From Ruminococcus sp. UBA4385 (GTDB taxonomy: Bacteria; Bacillota_A; Clostridia; Oscillospirales; Ruminococcaceae), in assembly GCA_002391065.1 (NCBI GenBank), contig DGRP01000034.1, positions 7,681-13,627 on the forward strand: DNA of 5,947 nt, in the 5' to 3' direction. Both the position numbers and the translations under genes were made by a program. Position 1 is the first letter of the stretch. The number at the start of each line of letters is the position of its first letter. The notes under the pieces were generated by a model, which had not been told where the DNA came from, ran no database searches, and was given only the letters and a program-made list of their open reading frames with translations. Shown in pieces: positions 5,751 through 5,947 of this stretch.

Positions 5751-5827
5751 AAATAGATAGTGATAACGGAAACAAGAAAAAAAGAAAAATAAAAAAGGAG
5801 AACAACAAACACTCCAAACCCCATAAA

Positions 5828-5865
5828 CCACCCGAGCGCCTGCGAAGCAGGCTGCTCAAGGGTGG
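5828..5865. repeat. Long hairpin with GAA triloop
   Basis: CCACCC-GAGC-GCCTGC, loop GAA, GCAGGC-T-GCTC-AA-GGGTGG. This gives 16 base pairs interrupted only by a bulged T and a bulged AA on one side. The apex contains GCGAAGC, a heptamer known to form an unusually stable DNA mini-hairpin. On the minus strand TTTATGGGG follows, too short a T-run for a confident terminator call. Confidence 0.75.
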
Positions 5866-5913
5866 AGGCAATAAAAGCAAGACCACTAGAGAATAGCACG
5901 TCAAGAAGGGGAA

Positions 5914-5933
5914 GTCACGTCTCCAGACGTGAC
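5914..5933. repeat. Perfect 9-bp hairpin near the right edge
   Basis: GTCACGTCT CC AGACGTGAC, followed by GAACGAACAGAGAA to the window end. The inverted repeat is exact apart from the two-base loop (in practice the loop would open to four). No U-run is visible before the window ends. It could be a transcript end structure for a gene to the right or a dispersed palindrome. Confidence 0.65.
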
Positions 5934-5947
5934 GAACGAACAGAGAA

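Larger units (their letters stand above)
5751..5947. other. Non-coding stretch upstream of the ABC operon
   Basis: About 200 bases with no credible gene. It starts with an A-rich purine tract (about 5768-5798), then a C-rich stretch, and contains two strong hairpins (5828-5865 and 5914-5933). Minus-strand open frames here translate to low-complexity Phe/Ser/Arg-rich strings and are artefacts of the repeats. The neighbouring gene to the right lies outside the window. Confidence 0.7.

Noticed and set aside
5775..5816. Weak minus-strand terminator (GGAG, 11 bases, CTCC, T6)
   Set aside because: A 4-bp stem with an 11-base loop is too weak to support a call.
5583..5904. Two overlapping minus-strand open frames of 82 and 88 codons (5583-5831 and 5638-5904)
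   Set aside because: Their translations are low-complexity Phe/Ser/Arg-rich strings built from the repeats and the A-rich tract. They have no convincing ribosome binding site and overlap each other and the promoter.

Overview
The window carries one minus-strand locus. Read in the direction of transcription (right to left), it holds an ABC transporter permease of the FtsX/MacB type (5518-3158), its ATPase (3126-2368), an OmpR-family response regulator (1959-1286, frameshifted) and a sensor histidine kinase (1293-67). All four reading frames face the same way with little or no spacing inside each pair. The exception is a gene-free gap of about 410 bp between the ATPase and the regulator. No credible gene lies on the plus strand.

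The proteins, strong AGGAGG ribosome binding sites, moderate GC content and many short extragenic palindromes suggest a Clostridia-class Firmicute, most likely a gut or rumen Ruminococcus-like member of the Oscillospiraceae. This is an impression from style and recalled repeat types. It does not rest on a marker gene.

Layout: 1-66 holds a long hairpin just after the kinase stop. 67-1293 is the kinase and 1286-1959 the regulator, which needs one extra G to be full length. 1960-2367 is a mosaic of heptamer-based direct repeats, small GC-rich hairpins and one copy of a 65-bp repeat. 2368-3126 is the ATPase and 3158-5518 the permease. 5554-5587 is a promoter with a direct-repeat operator candidate. 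5591-5750 holds two tandem copies of the 65-bp repeat family, inverted relative to the left copy. 5751-5947 is non-coding with two strong hairpins.

Working model (inference): the kinase senses an envelope signal through a roughly 77-residue extracytoplasmic loop and phosphorylates the regulator. The regulator would bind TTTAAG-N5-TTTAAT around a poor -35 box and switch on the permease-ATPase operon. The transporter would then export, or release from the membrane, a peptide, antibiotic or lipid-like compound; the substrate cannot be read from the sequence. In the sequence as given, the regulator loses its DNA-recognition helix through the frameshift, so the circuit would be broken unless this is a sequencing error. 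The most unusual structural point is that the ABC transcription unit, from a few bases upstream of its operator to its last stop codon, lies tightly between inverted copies of one palindrome-bearing repeat. I see no clearly new biological system.
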